A stretch of DNA of 64,000 bases from Ideonella sp. (GCA_015075165.1 JABTUY010000003.1:248001-312000), one strand, 5' to 3'; shown: positions 8,588-17,060, numbered from the stretch's first letter. Translations and numbers: made by a program. Notes: generated by a model from the letters alone, not told the origin.

Positions 8588-9274
8588 TCAGCGTGCCGCA
8601 GCCGGCTGGGCCGGAAACGTCAACGTCTGCACCCCCTGCGCGGTGCCCAGCAGGCACAGCGCCGCCTTGTGGCGCGCGAAGATGCCCACCGTGACCACAC
8701 CGGGCCACTGGTTGACCTCGGCCTCCATCGCAACCGGGTCGGTGATGCGCAGGCCGTGCACGTCGAGGATCGGCAGGCCGTTGTCGGTGCGCACACCGGC
8801 GCGCACGCGTGCGTCGCCGCCGTACTGCCGCGCGAAGCGGCGCGTCAGCTGCGCGACGGCCATCGGGATCACCTCCACCGGCAGCGCAAAGCGGCCGAGC
8901 ACGTCGACGCGCTTGGAGGCGTCGGCGATGCAGACGAAGCGCTCGGCCAGGTCGGCCACGATCTTCTCGCGCGTCAGCGCCGCGCCGCCGCCCTTGATCA
9001 TGTGGCCGCGCGGGTCGATCTCGTCGGCACCGTCGACGTAGACCGGGATGCGTTCGACCTCGGCCGCGTCGAGCACGCGGATGCCGTGCGCGCGCAGCCG
9101 CTCGGTGCTCTTGTCGGAGCTCGACACCGCCCCTGCGAGCTGAGCCTTGATGGTGCCCAGCGCGTCGATGAAGTGGTTCACCGTCGAGCCGGTGCCGACA
9201 CCGATCACCGCACCGCGCACCACGTGCGCCAGCGCGGCATGACCGACCAGGGCTTTCAGTTCGTCTTGCGTCAT
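8588..9274 (-). CDS. rpiA: Ribose-5-phosphate isomerase A
   Basis: The 228-residue protein interconverts ribose-5-phosphate and ribulose-5-phosphate in the pentose phosphate pathway. The family signatures are all visible: [30 protein letters not shown] and [14 protein letters not shown], which supply the active-site Asp, Lys and Glu residues. Length is standard. It faces the sugar-acid operon tail to tail and is divergent from pyrD. It is probably a housekeeping gene independent of the neighbouring catabolic operon. Confidence 0.95.
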   Translation of the reverse strand: MTQDELKALVGHAALAHVVRGAVIGVGTGSTVNHFIDALGTIKAQLAGAVSSSDKSTERLRAHGIRVLDAAEVERIPVYVDGADEIDPRGHMIKGGGAALTREKIVADLAERFVCIADASKRVDVLGRFALPVEVIPMAVAQLTRRFARQYGGDARVRAGVRTDNGLPILDVHGLRITDPVAMEAEVNQWPGVVTVGIFARHKAALCLLGTAQGVQTLTFPAQPAAAR

Positions 9275-9366
9275 GGTGAGTCGCTCCGGGCGCGCAGCAA
9301 TGGATGCGGGGTCGTCGGCACGCGGTGGCCGTGCGAGACAATGCCGGCCATTATCTCGCCCGCCCC

Positions 9367-10452
9367 ATGCCGCTCGTTCCGTATGCGCTGACGCGCCCGT
9401 TCCTGTTCGGCCTCGACGCCGAGCATGCCCACGAGCTGACGCTCGAGGCGATCGCGCGGCTGCAGGGCACGCCGCTGCAATGCCTGTGGTCGCAAGCGCG
9501 CATCGATGATCCGGTGATGCTGGCCGGGCTGCGCTTTCCGAACCGCATCGGCCTGGCCGCCGGGCTCGACAAGAACGGCCGCTGCATCGACGGCCTCGGC
9601 GCGATGGGTTTCGGCTTCGTCGAGGTCGGCACCGTCACGCCGCAGCCGCAGCCCGGCAACCCCAGGCCGCGGCTGTTCCGCCTGCCCGCGGCGCAGGCGC
9701 TGATCAACCGCATGGGCTTCAACAACGACGGGCTCGATGCCTTCGTGGCCAACGTGCAGCGATCGACGCGCTTTCGCGCCGGCGGCGGCGTGCTCGGGCT
9801 GAACATCGGCAAGAACGCCGCCACGCCGATCGAGCATGCGGTCGACGACTACCGCCTCGCGCTCGACGGCGTGCTGCCGCACGCCGACTACGTGACGATC
9901 AACGTGTCGAGCCCGAACACCAGAAACCTGCGCAGCCTGCAGAGCGACGCGGCGCTCGATACGCTGCTGTCGGCGCTGATCACGCGCCGCGACCGCCACG
10001 CCGGCACGCTCGGCCGCCGCGTGCCGCTGTTGCTGAAGATCGCGCCCGATCTCGACGATGCGCAGATCAGCCTGATCGCCGCCACCGTGAAGCGGCTCGG
10101 GCTCGATGGCGTGATCGCCACCAACACCACGGTGGCGCGCGACGCGGTGCAGGGTCTGCCGCATGCCGACGAAGCCGGCGGCCTGTCCGGCGCGCCGCTG
10201 GCCGATGCCAGCAATCGCGTGATCCGCGCGCTGCGCGCGACGCTCGGCGCGGGCACACCGATCATCGGCGTCGGCGGCGTGCTCGATGCTGCCGCCGCGC
10301 GCGCCAAGCGCGAAGCCGGTGCCGACCTGGTGCAGCTCTACACCGGGCTGATCTACAGGGGCCCGGCGCTGGTCGGCGAATGCGCGCGCGCGCTGCGCGC
10401 GTTCAGCGGCGCAGCTTCAGCATCAGGCGCAGGTACTCGAGCTGCGCGTTGA
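9367..10452 (+). CDS. pyrD: Dihydroorotate dehydrogenase (quinone), class 2
   Basis: ATG 9367 ([14 protein letters not shown]) is chosen because class 2 enzymes begin with this membrane-associated helical segment; the frame open upstream has no support. The 361-residue enzyme oxidises dihydroorotate to orotate in pyrimidine synthesis and passes electrons to the quinone pool. FMN and substrate motifs include [19 protein letters not shown], the catalytic serine region [15 protein letters not shown] and IIGVGGVLD. The last 50 bases overlap the convergent small gene at 10403. Confidence 0.95.
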   Translation: MPLVPYALTRPFLFGLDAEHAHELTLEAIARLQGTPLQCLWSQARIDDPVMLAGLRFPNRIGLAAGLDKNGRCIDGLGAMGFGFVEVGTVTPQPQPGNPRPRLFRLPAAQALINRMGFNNDGLDAFVANVQRSTRFRAGGGVLGLNIGKNAATPIEHAVDDYRLALDGVLPHADYVTINVSSPNTRNLRSLQSDAALDTLLSALITRRDRHAGTLGRRVPLLLKIAPDLDDAQISLIAATVKRLGLDGVIATNTTVARDAVQGLPHADEAGGLSGAPLADASNRVIRALRATLGAGTPIIGVGGVLDAAAARAKREAGADLVQLYTGLIYRGPALVGECARALRAFSGAASASGAGTRAAR

Positions 10453-10564
10453 GCTTGATCAGTTCCTCCTGCAGCAGGTGCAGCTTCTCCTCGGCCGTCC
10501 GCCACGACTGCACCGACGCGAGCGAGAGTTTCGGCTTCGGTTTCGGGGTCTCCGGCAGCGACAT
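10403..10564 (-). CDS. Small coiled-coil protein, unknown function
   Basis: A 53-residue open frame on the minus strand. After a proline/lysine-rich head ([13 protein letters not shown]) the rest is a strongly heptad-like helix with leucines at regular spacing ([21 protein letters not shown]), so it probably forms a coiled coil or dimer. It overlaps the 3' end of pyrD on the opposite strand by 50 bases and lies between pyrD and the gamma-glutamyltransferase gene. The patterned sequence argues for a real gene, but I do not recognise a family. Confidence 0.5.
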   Translation of the reverse strand: MSLPETPKPKPKLSLASVQSWRTAEEKLHLLQEELIKLNAQLEYLRLMLKLRR

Positions 10565-10665
10565 GGTCGAGGCCTCTGGGCGTGTGGTGACCATGCTCGG
10601 CCGATCGATACCGCGCGGCAATCCCGTGGCTCGGGGCTCCTTCGTCGCTGTCTCACCGCCTGCCT

Positions 10666-12468
10666 TCACTCCCCCAACACGATGCCCTCGCGCCGCGGGT
10701 CGGCGCCGCCGGCCCAGCCTGCGGGCGTGTGGCGCAGCGCCTGCACGCCGCTGACCAGCGGTGCCTCCTGCACCACATGGCCGCGCGCGCGCAGCGCCTC
10801 GACCAGCGCCGGGCCGAAGCGGCCGCGCTCGAGCAGCGTCGGCCCGTTCTGGCTGCCGAAGTTCGGCAGCGCGATCGCGCGTTGCGGGTCGAGGCCGTAC
10901 CCGAGCGTGGCCAGCAGCGTCTTCGCGGTGTAGAGGATGATCGCGGCCCCGCCGGGTGAGCCCGCGCTCATCAACAGCGAGCCATCGCGGCGGTCGAACA
11001 CCAGCGTCGGACTCATGCTCGAGCGCGGCCGCTTGCCCGGCTGCACGCGGTTGGCCACCGGCCGGCCCTCGGCATCGGCGGGGGCGAACGAAAAGTCCGT
11101 CAGCTCGTTGTTCAGCAGGTAGCCGCCGCTCAAGCCGGTGCCGCCGTCGGCCAGGATGCGTGAGCCCCACACTGCTTCGATCGTCGTCGTCATCGCGATC
11201 GCATGGCCCTGCGCGTCGACGATCGAGACATGGCTGGTGCCATGCTCGGGTTGTTCGAGCTGCGGCGCATGGGCGGCGCGCACGGGCCCGGGCGCACCGG
11301 CCTGGGCCTTGCCCATGCTGCGCGCACCGATCAGCGCCGCGCGTTCGCGCAGGTAGGGCACGGCCAGCAGGCTGCGCCAGTCGCCGGCCGGCGGCGCGAC
11401 GAACGCCGGGTCGCCGACGTAGAGCGCCCGATCGGCGAACGCCAGGCGTGCGGCCTCGCTGAACTGATGCACCAGCTCGACGCCCGGCGCGCCGTCGAGC
11501 AACGGCGGCCCCGGCGGCGGCGCGACCTCGAGCAGCTTCAGGATCTGCATCACCGCAAGATGGCCCGACGACGGCGGCGGGAAGCCGCAGACTCGATAGA
11601 CCGCAAGCCAGTCGGTGCAGATCGCCTCGCGCCGCAGCGGCCGGTACGCCGCCAGGTCGCTGGTCGTCATGCGGCCCGGGTTGCCGGGAAAGCTGTTGAC
11701 CCGGCGCACCAGGTCGCGCGCGATCGGCCCGCTGTACAACGCCGCGCTGCCGTGGCGCGCGATCGCGCGCAGCACGGCGGCGAGCGCCGGGTTCTTCAGC
11801 ACATGCCCCACCGGCCACGGCCGCCCCTGCGGGTCGTAGAAGTACGCCGCGGCGGCGGGCTGCCGGCGCAGCGCGGCATCGGCCGCGAGCTGCGCGTGCA
11901 GCCGCGCGCTGACCGCGAAGCCGTGCTCGGCCCAAGCGATCGCCGGCGCGAACAGCTCGGCCCACGGCAGCCGGCCATGCTGCCGGTGCACGAGCTCGAG
12001 CATGCGCACCGTGCCGGGCACACCCACCGCACGGCCGCCGGTCACCGCGGCGGCGAACGGCATCGGCTGGCCGTCGTCACCGAGAAACAGGCGCTCGTCG
12101 GCCGCCGCCGGTGCCGTCTCGCGCCCGTCGAACGCCTCGACCCGGCGGCCGTCCCAGTGCAGCAGGAAGGCGCCGCCACCGATGCCGCTCGATTGCGGCT
12201 CGACCAGCGTCAGCACCATCTGAACCGCGACCGCTGCGTCGACCGCCGAGCCGCCGGCCTTCAGCACGCGGTAGCCCGCCTCGGCGGCCAGCGGGTTGGC
12301 CGCGGCCACCGCCCATTGCGCCGCCACGCGGCCGTTGCCGTCGATGCGCGCCGATGCCGCGACCGGCGTGACGGCGGGCGGCGCGTCGCCGAGCCGTGCC
12401 GGCGCGGTGCACGCGGCGGTGAGCCAGGCCGCCGCCGCGCACAGCAGCGCGACGGCGCGCCGCGTCAC
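10666..12468 (-). CDS. ggt: Gamma-glutamyltransferase, exported
   Basis: The 600-residue protein belongs to the self-cleaving gamma-glutamyl transpeptidases that hydrolyse glutathione or transfer its glutamyl group in the periplasm. The N terminus has a lipoprotein-type signal (LLCAAAAWLTAACTA, lipobox cysteine). The autoprocessing threonine lies in EHGTSHVSIVD (about residue 406), and the substrate loop in GSPGGAAIILYT. A GTG start at 12468 overlaps the stop of the upstream gene by four bases (GTGA), which couples the two and decides the start. Confidence 0.9.
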   Translation of the reverse strand: MTRRAVALLCAAAAWLTAACTAPARLGDAPPAVTPVAASARIDGNGRVAAQWAVAAANPLAAEAGYRVLKAGGSAVDAAVAVQMVLTLVEPQSSGIGGGAFLLHWDGRRVEAFDGRETAPAAADERLFLGDDGQPMPFAAAVTGGRAVGVPGTVRMLELVHRQHGRLPWAELFAPAIAWAEHGFAVSARLHAQLAADAALRRQPAAAAYFYDPQGRPWPVGHVLKNPALAAVLRAIARHGSAALYSGPIARDLVRRVNSFPGNPGRMTTSDLAAYRPLRREAICTDWLAVYRVCGFPPPSSGHLAVMQILKLLEVAPPPGPPLLDGAPGVELVHQFSEAARLAFADRALYVGDPAFVAPPAGDWRSLLAVPYLRERAALIGARSMGKAQAGAPGPVRAAHAPQLEQPEHGTSHVSIVDAQGHAIAMTTTIEAVWGSRILADGGTGLSGGYLLNNELTDFSFAPADAEGRPVANRVQPGKRPRSSMSPTLVFDRRDGSLLMSAGSPGGAAIILYTAKTLLATLGYGLDPQRAIALPNFGSQNGPTLLERGRFGPALVEALRARGHVVQEAPLVSGVQALRHTPAGWAGGADPRREGIVLGE

Positions 12469-12917
12469 GGCTTGCCGGGACGCCACGCGCCGAGCACGCG
12501 GTCGAAGGCCACGGTGCGCCGGCGCACCTTGCCGAAGTTCTCGGTCACGTGACAGTACGGTTCGACCATCTTGCCGATGTTCATCGACGAGGTACGGAAC
12601 GCCTTGATCGAACCGTCGCCGGCCCTGATCACCTCGTCGACCACCTCGACGCGCTGGCCCTTGCCGTCGGGCGTGTTGGTGCTCAGGAACACGACGTCGT
12701 TCGGCCCGGCGTCCTTGGGGTCGAGGTTGGTGCGCCAGTTCTGCGCCATGTTGCCGCTGGGCCGCTGACCGGTGCGCTGCTCGACGTAGTCGACCGAGTA
12801 GCCCTTCATCGCGATCCACTGCGCGCACTCGCCCATCCACTTGGCGCTGCCGCCCTGCGCCAGTGCGGCGCCGGCCGCGCCGCACAAGGCGAAGCCCACC
12901 ATCCACCACTGCTTCAT
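12465..12917 (-). CDS. Secreted protein of unknown function (weak CHAP-like pattern)
   Basis: ATG 12917 gives 150 residues with a clear signal peptide (MKQWWMVGFALCGAAGAALAQ). The mature part has GECAQWIAMKGYS followed by GPNDVVFLS and VEVVDEVI, which recalls the Cys-containing start and the strand pattern of CHAP/NlpC amidase domains, but the expected histidine dyad partner is not visible, so catalytic activity is doubtful. Its stop overlaps the ggt start, implying one transcript with gamma-glutamyltransferase. Function unknown. Confidence 0.6.
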   Translation of the reverse strand: MKQWWMVGFALCGAAGAALAQGGSAKWMGECAQWIAMKGYSVDYVEQRTGQRPSGNMAQNWRTNLDPKDAGPNDVVFLSTNTPDGKGQRVEVVDEVIRAGDGSIKAFRTSSMNIGKMVEPYCHVTENFGKVRRRTVAFDRVLGAWRPGKP

Positions 12918-12944
12918 TGGCCCTCCACGCCGCGCCGCGACCCG

Positions 12945-12990
12945 GCGCAGCACGAGCTTAAAGCCCGTGGCTTGGCCGGGAGGGTTAGGC
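12945..12990 (-). other. Degraded terminal attC site
   Basis: On the minus strand GCCTAAC (12990-12984) is followed by a foldable AAGCC-AC-GGGCTT core, but no GTTRRRY follows before the signal-peptide gene at 12917. It directly follows the DUF1801 cassette gene. I read it as the eroded last site of the array, marking the left boundary with the ggt operon. Confidence 0.5.
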
Positions 12991-13404
12991 GTCACCGGCG
13001 AGCCTTCGCACTTTGCGAGCGCTTGAGATGGTACATGAGCGAAGCCGCGATGCAAACCGAGAGTACATCAAGCGGAACGCGTTCCTCGCGCGATTTCCTT
13101 CGAACTTGAAGTCGTTTGGGAACATAGAGCGAAAGGACTCGACTAGGTTGGTCTGACAGTGGAAGTACATGGCGTACCGATTGGGGTCTTTAGCCTTCCA
13201 ATCCATCCTGACGGTGCTACCCGCCCCATTCCTCGTGACGTAGGCTGGTTCGCCCCACTTCAGAGTTTCCTCGAGCTCTGCGACTTCTGGATGCGAGCGC
13301 GCCGTTCGAGACACGAGTCCGCGAAGTGCCAGCAGTTTCCGGCGGACGACCGGCGGATACGACTCGAACTTCGCTGCGACCGAGGCATTCTTGAATGGCG
13401 GCAT
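12985..13404 (-). pseudogene. DUF1801 (YdhG-like) cassette gene with altered C terminus
   Basis: The 139-residue frame begins with a normal DUF1801 sequence (VVRRKLLALRGLVSRTARSHPEVAELEETLKWGEPAYV, then YAMYFHCQTNLVESFRSMFPNDFKFEGNRA). After about residue 115 the frame becomes non-family and runs into the attC site. In another frame the same DNA encodes DVLSVCIAASLMYHLKRSQ, which is the usual DUF1801 ending and would stop at 12992, just before GCCTAAC. A small indel has therefore broken the C terminus. These small proteins are of unknown function and common in cassettes. Confidence 0.65.
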
Positions 13405-13430
13405 GGGGATCGACCGAGGGGGTTCGTGAC

Positions 13431-13448
13431 GCCTAACGTCAATTAGGC
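13431..13448 (-). other. Minimal attC scar between VOC and DUF1801 cassettes
   Basis: The 18-bp sequence GCCTAACGTCAATTAGGC keeps the outer R' and R'' core boxes but has lost the whole central stem. The VOC gene stop codon lies in the box on one side and the DUF1801 cassette begins at the other. It probably arose by deletion of the attC body, which would fuse the two cassettes into one mobilisable unit. Confidence 0.55.
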
Positions 13449-13817
13449 CTCGCGTTCATGGCAAACGGCTTCGATGTTGTGCCCGTCTGGACCAATGACG
13501 AAAGCTGCATAGTAGTTTGCGTGGTAGATCGGGCGAAGACCGGGCGCGCCGTTGTCTTTACCACCCGCCTGTAGAGCTGCGCGATAGAAGGCTTCGACTT
13601 GTTGGCGATTCTCAGCGGTGAACGCCAGGTGAAGATGCGCGGGCCTCTCTTCGGGTTGGAGGCGAATGCACAACGATGAGGTGCTGTTTGGGCGGCAAAG
13701 CTCGATACCAAGCGGCCCCTCCGAAACAACCGTTACGCCAAGCGGTGCAAGTGCTTTGAGGAAGAACGCTTTGCTCGCTGCGTAGTCGCTGACTCCGAAC
13801 ACGACATGGTCAAACAT
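13443..13817 (-). CDS. VOC-family (glyoxalase/bleomycin-resistance fold) cassette protein
   Basis: ATG 13817 gives 124 residues with vicinal oxygen chelate hallmarks: MFDHVVFGVSDYAASKAFF at the N terminus with a metal-type histidine, RPAHLHLAF in the middle and DGHNIEAVCHE at the end with the terminal glutamate. Such proteins include glyoxalase-like lyases and drug-binding resistance proteins; the ligand here is unknown. The stop codon (TAA) is formed by the attC core sequence, as is usual for cassette genes. It lies 32 bases after the upstream attC site on the minus strand. Confidence 0.8.
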   Translation of the reverse strand: MFDHVVFGVSDYAASKAFFLKALAPLGVTVVSEGPLGIELCRPNSTSSLCIRLQPEERPAHLHLAFTAENRQQVEAFYRAALQAGGKDNGAPGLRPIYHANYYAAFVIGPDGHNIEAVCHEREA

Positions 13818-13848
13818 GGTTCCCCTCAAGCGGCATGGCGCGCGCGAG

Positions 13849-13973
13849 GTCCAACGAGTTGATGCGCCCGGAGCGGACGGCTGGCCTGCCCGGCGGACCG
13901 ATGGTGACCGACCACGGTCCGCCGGGCAAGGCAGCCGGCCGTGGGGGCTCGCCTCACGAGCGAGGGGTTGGGC
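13849..13973 (-). other. attC site (125 bp)
   Basis: On the minus strand it begins GCCCAACCCCTCGCTC (13973 downwards) and ends CATCAACTCGTTGGAC (13849), with a GC-rich imperfect inverted repeat between. It separates the reverse-oriented dioxygenase-like gene from the VOC cassette gene. Confidence 0.7.
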
Positions 13974-14107
13974 GTCACCACGTTGCCCCGCATCTCGAAT
14001 CCGGGTTTCTACTAGCCGCGACCCACCCTCTGCCAATGCATCCGGCAAGCAGATCGTGCCGTAGCCGCTGTGCAGGCGAGGACGGCACGCCATCAAAGGA
14101 TTCCACA

Positions 14108-14908
14108 GTGAGCAACAAGAACTTGACCGCAGGATCGGCTTCGAGGAAGCGGCGGCTCCTGCTGAGCGGCGTCACCGCCACTGCGTGCCTCGGCGCCGCG
14201 GGATACGTTGGCCGCAGTCCGATTGGCTCATGGCTATTCACCCGCAATGACAACAGCGGCTATGCGCCCAGCGGAGTGTCCGCCGACGAAGGCGGAACCT
14301 GCATGCTCACGGCCGCCGCCATCGAAGGCCCGTTCTTCGTCGAAGGATCCCCGCTGCGCCGGGACGTCCGGGAGGACAGACTCGGTGTTCCCATGCTCCT
14401 GCGTCTGCGCATCGTCGACCATGCGAACTGCAGGCCCATTCCGGGAGCAACCATCGCGATCTGGCAGGCCGATGCACTTGGCCGGTACAGCGCTCACGAC
14501 GACATGGACCCTTCGGCATTCCCGTGGTCTGCTCCATACTGGCAGCGTCGGGCTCCGGCAACTGGCTCACGATGGCTGAGGGGTCATCAGATTGCAGACG
14601 GACAGGGGATGGTGGAGTTCGAAACGATCTTCCCAGGTTGGTACAACCCTCGGGCACCCCACGTGCACGTCAAGGCACTGATCGGCGGCCGCGATCGAGT
14701 GTCGACACAACTGTACTTCCCGCAACAGCTCTCCGACGACGTGGCCACGTTGGCGCCTTATCGGGAACGCGGTCCAAGTCCCTACACCAATCGAACCGAC
14801 TTCGCGTTGGCGAAGGCCGATGGAGCGCCAGGCGCATGGCCACGGATCAAACGCGGCGATCGCTCGATCCGCGCGTCACTTACGATCGGCATCGTCGCAT
14901 CACAGTGA
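14108..14908 (+). CDS. Intradiol ring-cleavage dioxygenase-like protein, probable Tat export, reverse-oriented in cassette
   Basis: GTG 14108 gives 266 residues. The N terminus SASRKRRLLLSGVTATACLGAAGY resembles a twin-arginine signal. The rest follows the protocatechuate 3,4-dioxygenase fold: EGPFFVEGSPLRRDVREDRLGVPLLL-like strand, CRPIPGATIAIWQAD, GRYSAH, RGHQIADGQGMVEFETIFPGWY and RAPHVHVK, the last two holding Tyr/His iron-ligand positions. Aromatic diol cleavage is possible, but exported members of this group are poorly characterised. It is the only cassette gene in the array on the plus strand, ending two bases before GCCTAAC of the attC at 14910. Confidence 0.75.
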   Translation: MSNKNLTAGSASRKRRLLLSGVTATACLGAAGYVGRSPIGSWLFTRNDNSGYAPSGVSADEGGTCMLTAAAIEGPFFVEGSPLRRDVREDRLGVPMLLRLRIVDHANCRPIPGATIAIWQADALGRYSAHDDMDPSAFPWSAPYWQRRAPATGSRWLRGHQIADGQGMVEFETIFPGWYNPRAPHVHVKALIGGRDRVSTQLYFPQQLSDDVATLAPYRERGPSPYTNRTDFALAKADGAPGAWPRIKRGDRSIRASLTIGIVASQ

Positions 14909-14909
14909 C

Positions 14910-15005
14910 GCCTAACATTCGCGTTCAGGGGGCGCCGAGGAGCGAAGCGACGAGGGTACCGGCCAGCCCCGCTGGCCGGCGCTCCCCTGGAAAGCGGGGT
15001 TAGGC
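14910..15005 (-). other. attC site (96 bp)
   Basis: On the minus strand it starts GCCTAACCCCGCTTTCC and ends CCTGAACGCGAATGTTAGGC. The arms CCAGGGGAGCGCC and GGCGCCCCCTG can pair. It lies between two convergent genes, the dioxygenase-like gene (plus) and the SnoaL-like gene (minus), both of which end at its core boxes. Confidence 0.8.
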
Positions 15006-15425
15006 GTCGGTTCTAGCATGACCGAGCTGGACTAAACCCGATAGATTGTCCCACTCGACCCAGGCCTCGGCGATCGTTCCGTCGGCAAGGCGGTAGATCG
15101 CAAGGTAGTCAGCAGTCATCTGTTTGCCGGACGGAGGGTTACGCCCCATGGGTCCGGTTTGAGTGCCACGGAAAGAATGACGGACAGCGACGCGGTCTCG
15201 TTCGGCAATAAGGTCTTCGACCGATTCGTAGGCATCAGGAAAGATCGTGAACTCGCTGCGAAGGTACCGCTTCAAATCGTCGCGGCTGCATACGCCAGGA
15301 GCGGCGTTGCTGTGGCGCACGAAGTCTGCGGCTACGAGGCTGTCGAGAGCATCCCAATCACGGCGATTGATTGCCTCCGCGAACGCACGGACCACACCTT
15401 TGTTCCGCTCGATATCGTACGCCAT
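15000..15425 (-). CDS. SnoaL-like / ester cyclase-family cassette protein
   Basis: The 141-residue protein has the NTF2-like SnoaL pattern: NKGVVRAFAEAINRRDWDALDSLVAADFVRHSN, then FTIFPDAYESVEDLIAERDRVAVRHSFRGTQTGPMG and the closing IYRLADGTIAEAWVEWDNL. Relatives include polyketide cyclases and many uncharacterised proteins, so no substrate can be given. It begins eleven bases after the attC core GTTAGGC (15442-15436, minus), and its TAA stop is inside the next attC core, as expected of a cassette gene. Confidence 0.8.
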   Translation of the reverse strand: MAYDIERNKGVVRAFAEAINRRDWDALDSLVAADFVRHSNAAPGVCSRDDLKRYLRSEFTIFPDAYESVEDLIAERDRVAVRHSFRGTQTGPMGRNPPSGKQMTADYLAIYRLADGTIAEAWVEWDNLSGLVQLGHARTDA

Positions 15426-15554
15426 GGGGTGCGACGCCTAACGAATGAAAGGGACTTCCCCGTCCCGAGGTGCCCGCCGAGAGGCGGAGGTCGGCATCGA
15501 AGTGCCACGATGGGAAGTGTTCGTTTCCATCCACCACCTGCGGAAGGGGAAGTC

Positions 15555-16235
15555 ATAGCCATTGTCTACGTCGGCATCGATCTCGCCAAGAACGTGATTG
15601 CGGTCCACGGCATCGACGAACACGGCAAGCCTGCGCTGGCGCGACCCAGCGTGCCTCGCGCCAGGCTGCACGAGCTGATCGCCTCGCTGCCGCCTTGCAC
15701 CGTGGCGATGGAAGCGTGCTCGGGCGCACACCACTGGGCACGCCTCTTTGCCGCCCACGGCCACACCCGTGCGCCTGATCGCCCCGAAGTTCGTCGCCCC
15801 CTACCGCATGAGCGGCACGCGCGGCAAGAACGATGCGGCCGACGCAGCGGCCATCTGCGAGGCGGTGCAGCGACCCGCCATGCGCTTCGTGCCGATCAAG
15901 AGCATGGACCAGCAGGCCCGGCTGATGGTGCATCGCGCGCGCCAGGGTTACGTCGAGGCTCGCACTGCCTGCATCAACCGCCTACGCGGGCTGCTGTCGG
16001 AGTTGGGCATCGTGCTGCCGCTGAAGGCGGCCACGGTGCGCCGTGAGGCAGGCGCCTGTCTGGAGGATCTACCCGGCTGGGCCAACACGGTGGTGGGCGA
16101 CCTGCTCGCGAGCTGCACCGCCTGGACGAGCGCATCGCGCAGTACGACGACCACGTCCTGGCCATCCCCCGCGAGGACGAGCGCGCACGGCAGTTGATGC
16201 GGCTGTCGGGCGTAGGCCCGACGACGGCCACCGCT
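15555..16235 (+). pseudogene. IS110-family transposase, 5' remnant of element A
   Basis: Aligned with the element B transposase, this stretch encodes YVGIDLAKNVIAVHGID, SLPPCTVAMEACSGAHHWARLF and then, after a one-base insertion near 15769, RLIAPKFVAPYRMSGTRGKNDAADAAAICEAVQ, the DEDD-type N-terminal domain. A further one-base loss occurs near 16112. No usual start codon is at the expected position. Similarity stops near 16235, before the C-terminal serine domain. It cannot encode an active enzyme. Confidence 0.8.
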
Positions 16236-16429
16236 GAGCGGTTCGCATCTGGGTCCGCACGACAAGCCCCTTGCGCCCGTGCAACAAGACCGTCTGTAGG
16301 GAAGCAGTCTGTTCCTCGATCACGCTCTTCAACGCCGCCTGCTCATCAACCGTCGAGGTCATCAACGAAAACCACAAATACGTCTTGACTAAAATGGAAG
16401 TCCCAGTAAAGGGTTTGCCCGCGCTCTTT
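16236..16429. other. Unassigned segment between IS remnant and antitoxin gene
   Basis: This 194-bp piece is not related to the IS110 elements. On the minus strand a frame from about 16362 reads MTSTVDEQAALKSVIEEQTASLQTVLLHGRKG, continues to 16236 and then runs into the IS remnant. It looks like the start of a truncated gene that I do not recognise. No attC box is visible in it. Confidence 0.3.
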
Positions 16430-16717
16430 TCACTTGCGCGCAGCATGTAGCTGCAACCCGAGTGCTGAGACCACCTTGAGAATGGTGGCGAACTCTGGAT
16501 TGCCACCCGGGGACAGAGCCTTGTACAGGCTTTCCCGACCGAGGCCCGCTTCACGAGCAACCTGCGACATGCCCTTTGCGCGCGCAATGTCCCCCAGTGC
16601 AGCCGCGACGAGAGCAGAGTCACCCTCCTCGAGCGCTGCCTCGAGATAGGCAGCCATGTCTTCTTCGGTATTCAGGTGTTCGGCGGGATCCCACAGAGAA
16701 GTGACGGTCTTGGGCAT
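16430..16717 (-). CDS. Antitoxin, HigA-like putative addiction module antidote protein
   Basis: The 95-residue protein follows the antidote family seen downstream of RelE-like killers: an N-terminal SLWDPAEHLNTEEDMAAYLEAAL segment and a helix-turn-helix (ARAKGMSQVAREAGLGRESLYKALSPGGNPEFATILKVVSALGL, about 48-92). It would neutralise the toxin encoded nine bases upstream and autoregulate the pair. It lies inside element A, outside any clear attC-bounded cassette. Confidence 0.85.
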   Translation of the reverse strand: MPKTVTSLWDPAEHLNTEEDMAAYLEAALEEGDSALVAAALGDIARAKGMSQVAREAGLGRESLYKALSPGGNPEFATILKVVSALGLQLHAARK

Positions 16718-16726
16718 TTGGCTCTC

Positions 16727-17017
16727 CTACAGCGCTTTGGCGAGCGCCTTTGCTTCACGGATATCTCGGTCTTGGCTCGACTTGTCGCCGCCTGCGAGCA
16801 AGACAACGTATTGATCTTCCTTGCGAATGAAGTACACGCGATAGCCAGGGCCGTAGTCAACGCGAAGCTCAGAGACACCCTCGCCGACCGGCTTGACGTC
16901 GCCGGGGTTGCCAAGCGAGAGACGACGGATGCGAAGGTCGATACGCACCTTGGCTGCTCGGTCGCGAAGCCCCGCAAACCAGGCGACATAGGCGGCGGTC
17001 TGGCGAACCTCAAGCAT
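16727..17017 (-). CDS. Toxin, RelE/HigB-type putative addiction module killer protein
   Basis: ATG 17017 gives 96 residues of the RelE/ParE fold: FAGLRDRAAKVRIDLRIRRLSLGNPGDVKPVGEGVSELRVDYGPGYRVYFI, then YVVLLAGGDKSSQDRDIREAKALA. These proteins are usually ribosome-dependent mRNA interferases. Toxin-first order with the antidote behind matches the HI1419/HI1420-type modules. Longer upstream frames run into the transposase remnant and are not real. A GTATCCTATGTGATAC inverted repeat just before the start could be the autoregulatory operator. Confidence 0.85.
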   Translation of the reverse strand: MLEVRQTAAYVAWFAGLRDRAAKVRIDLRIRRLSLGNPGDVKPVGEGVSELRVDYGPGYRVYFIRKEDQYVVLLAGGDKSSQDRDIREAKALAKAL

Positions 17018-17019
17018 GC

Positions 17020-17045
17020 GCAACTGTATCACATAGGATACATAT
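17020..17045 (-). promoter_or_regulatory. Possible TA operator/promoter
   Basis: On the minus strand the short inverted repeat GTATCC-TATG-TGATAC lies immediately upstream of the toxin start. Antitoxins of this family usually bind such palindromes. The -10-like TATGTGATAC is AT-rich relative to its surroundings. Not verifiable from sequence alone. Confidence 0.3.
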
Positions 17046-17060
17046 TCGCAAGGTCGATTC

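Noticed and set aside
2183-9341. Long minus-strand frames (717, 735 and 840 codons) opposite the sugar-acid operon
   Set aside because: Low-complexity composition and complete overlap with recognisable plus-strand genes; only the C-terminal part of the last one covers rpiA, in a different frame.
16069-16623. A 184-codon minus-strand gene across the IS remnant and antitoxin
   Set aside because: It crosses two unrelated segments and is antisense or out of frame to both; only its middle part (16236-16362) could be a truncated unknown gene.
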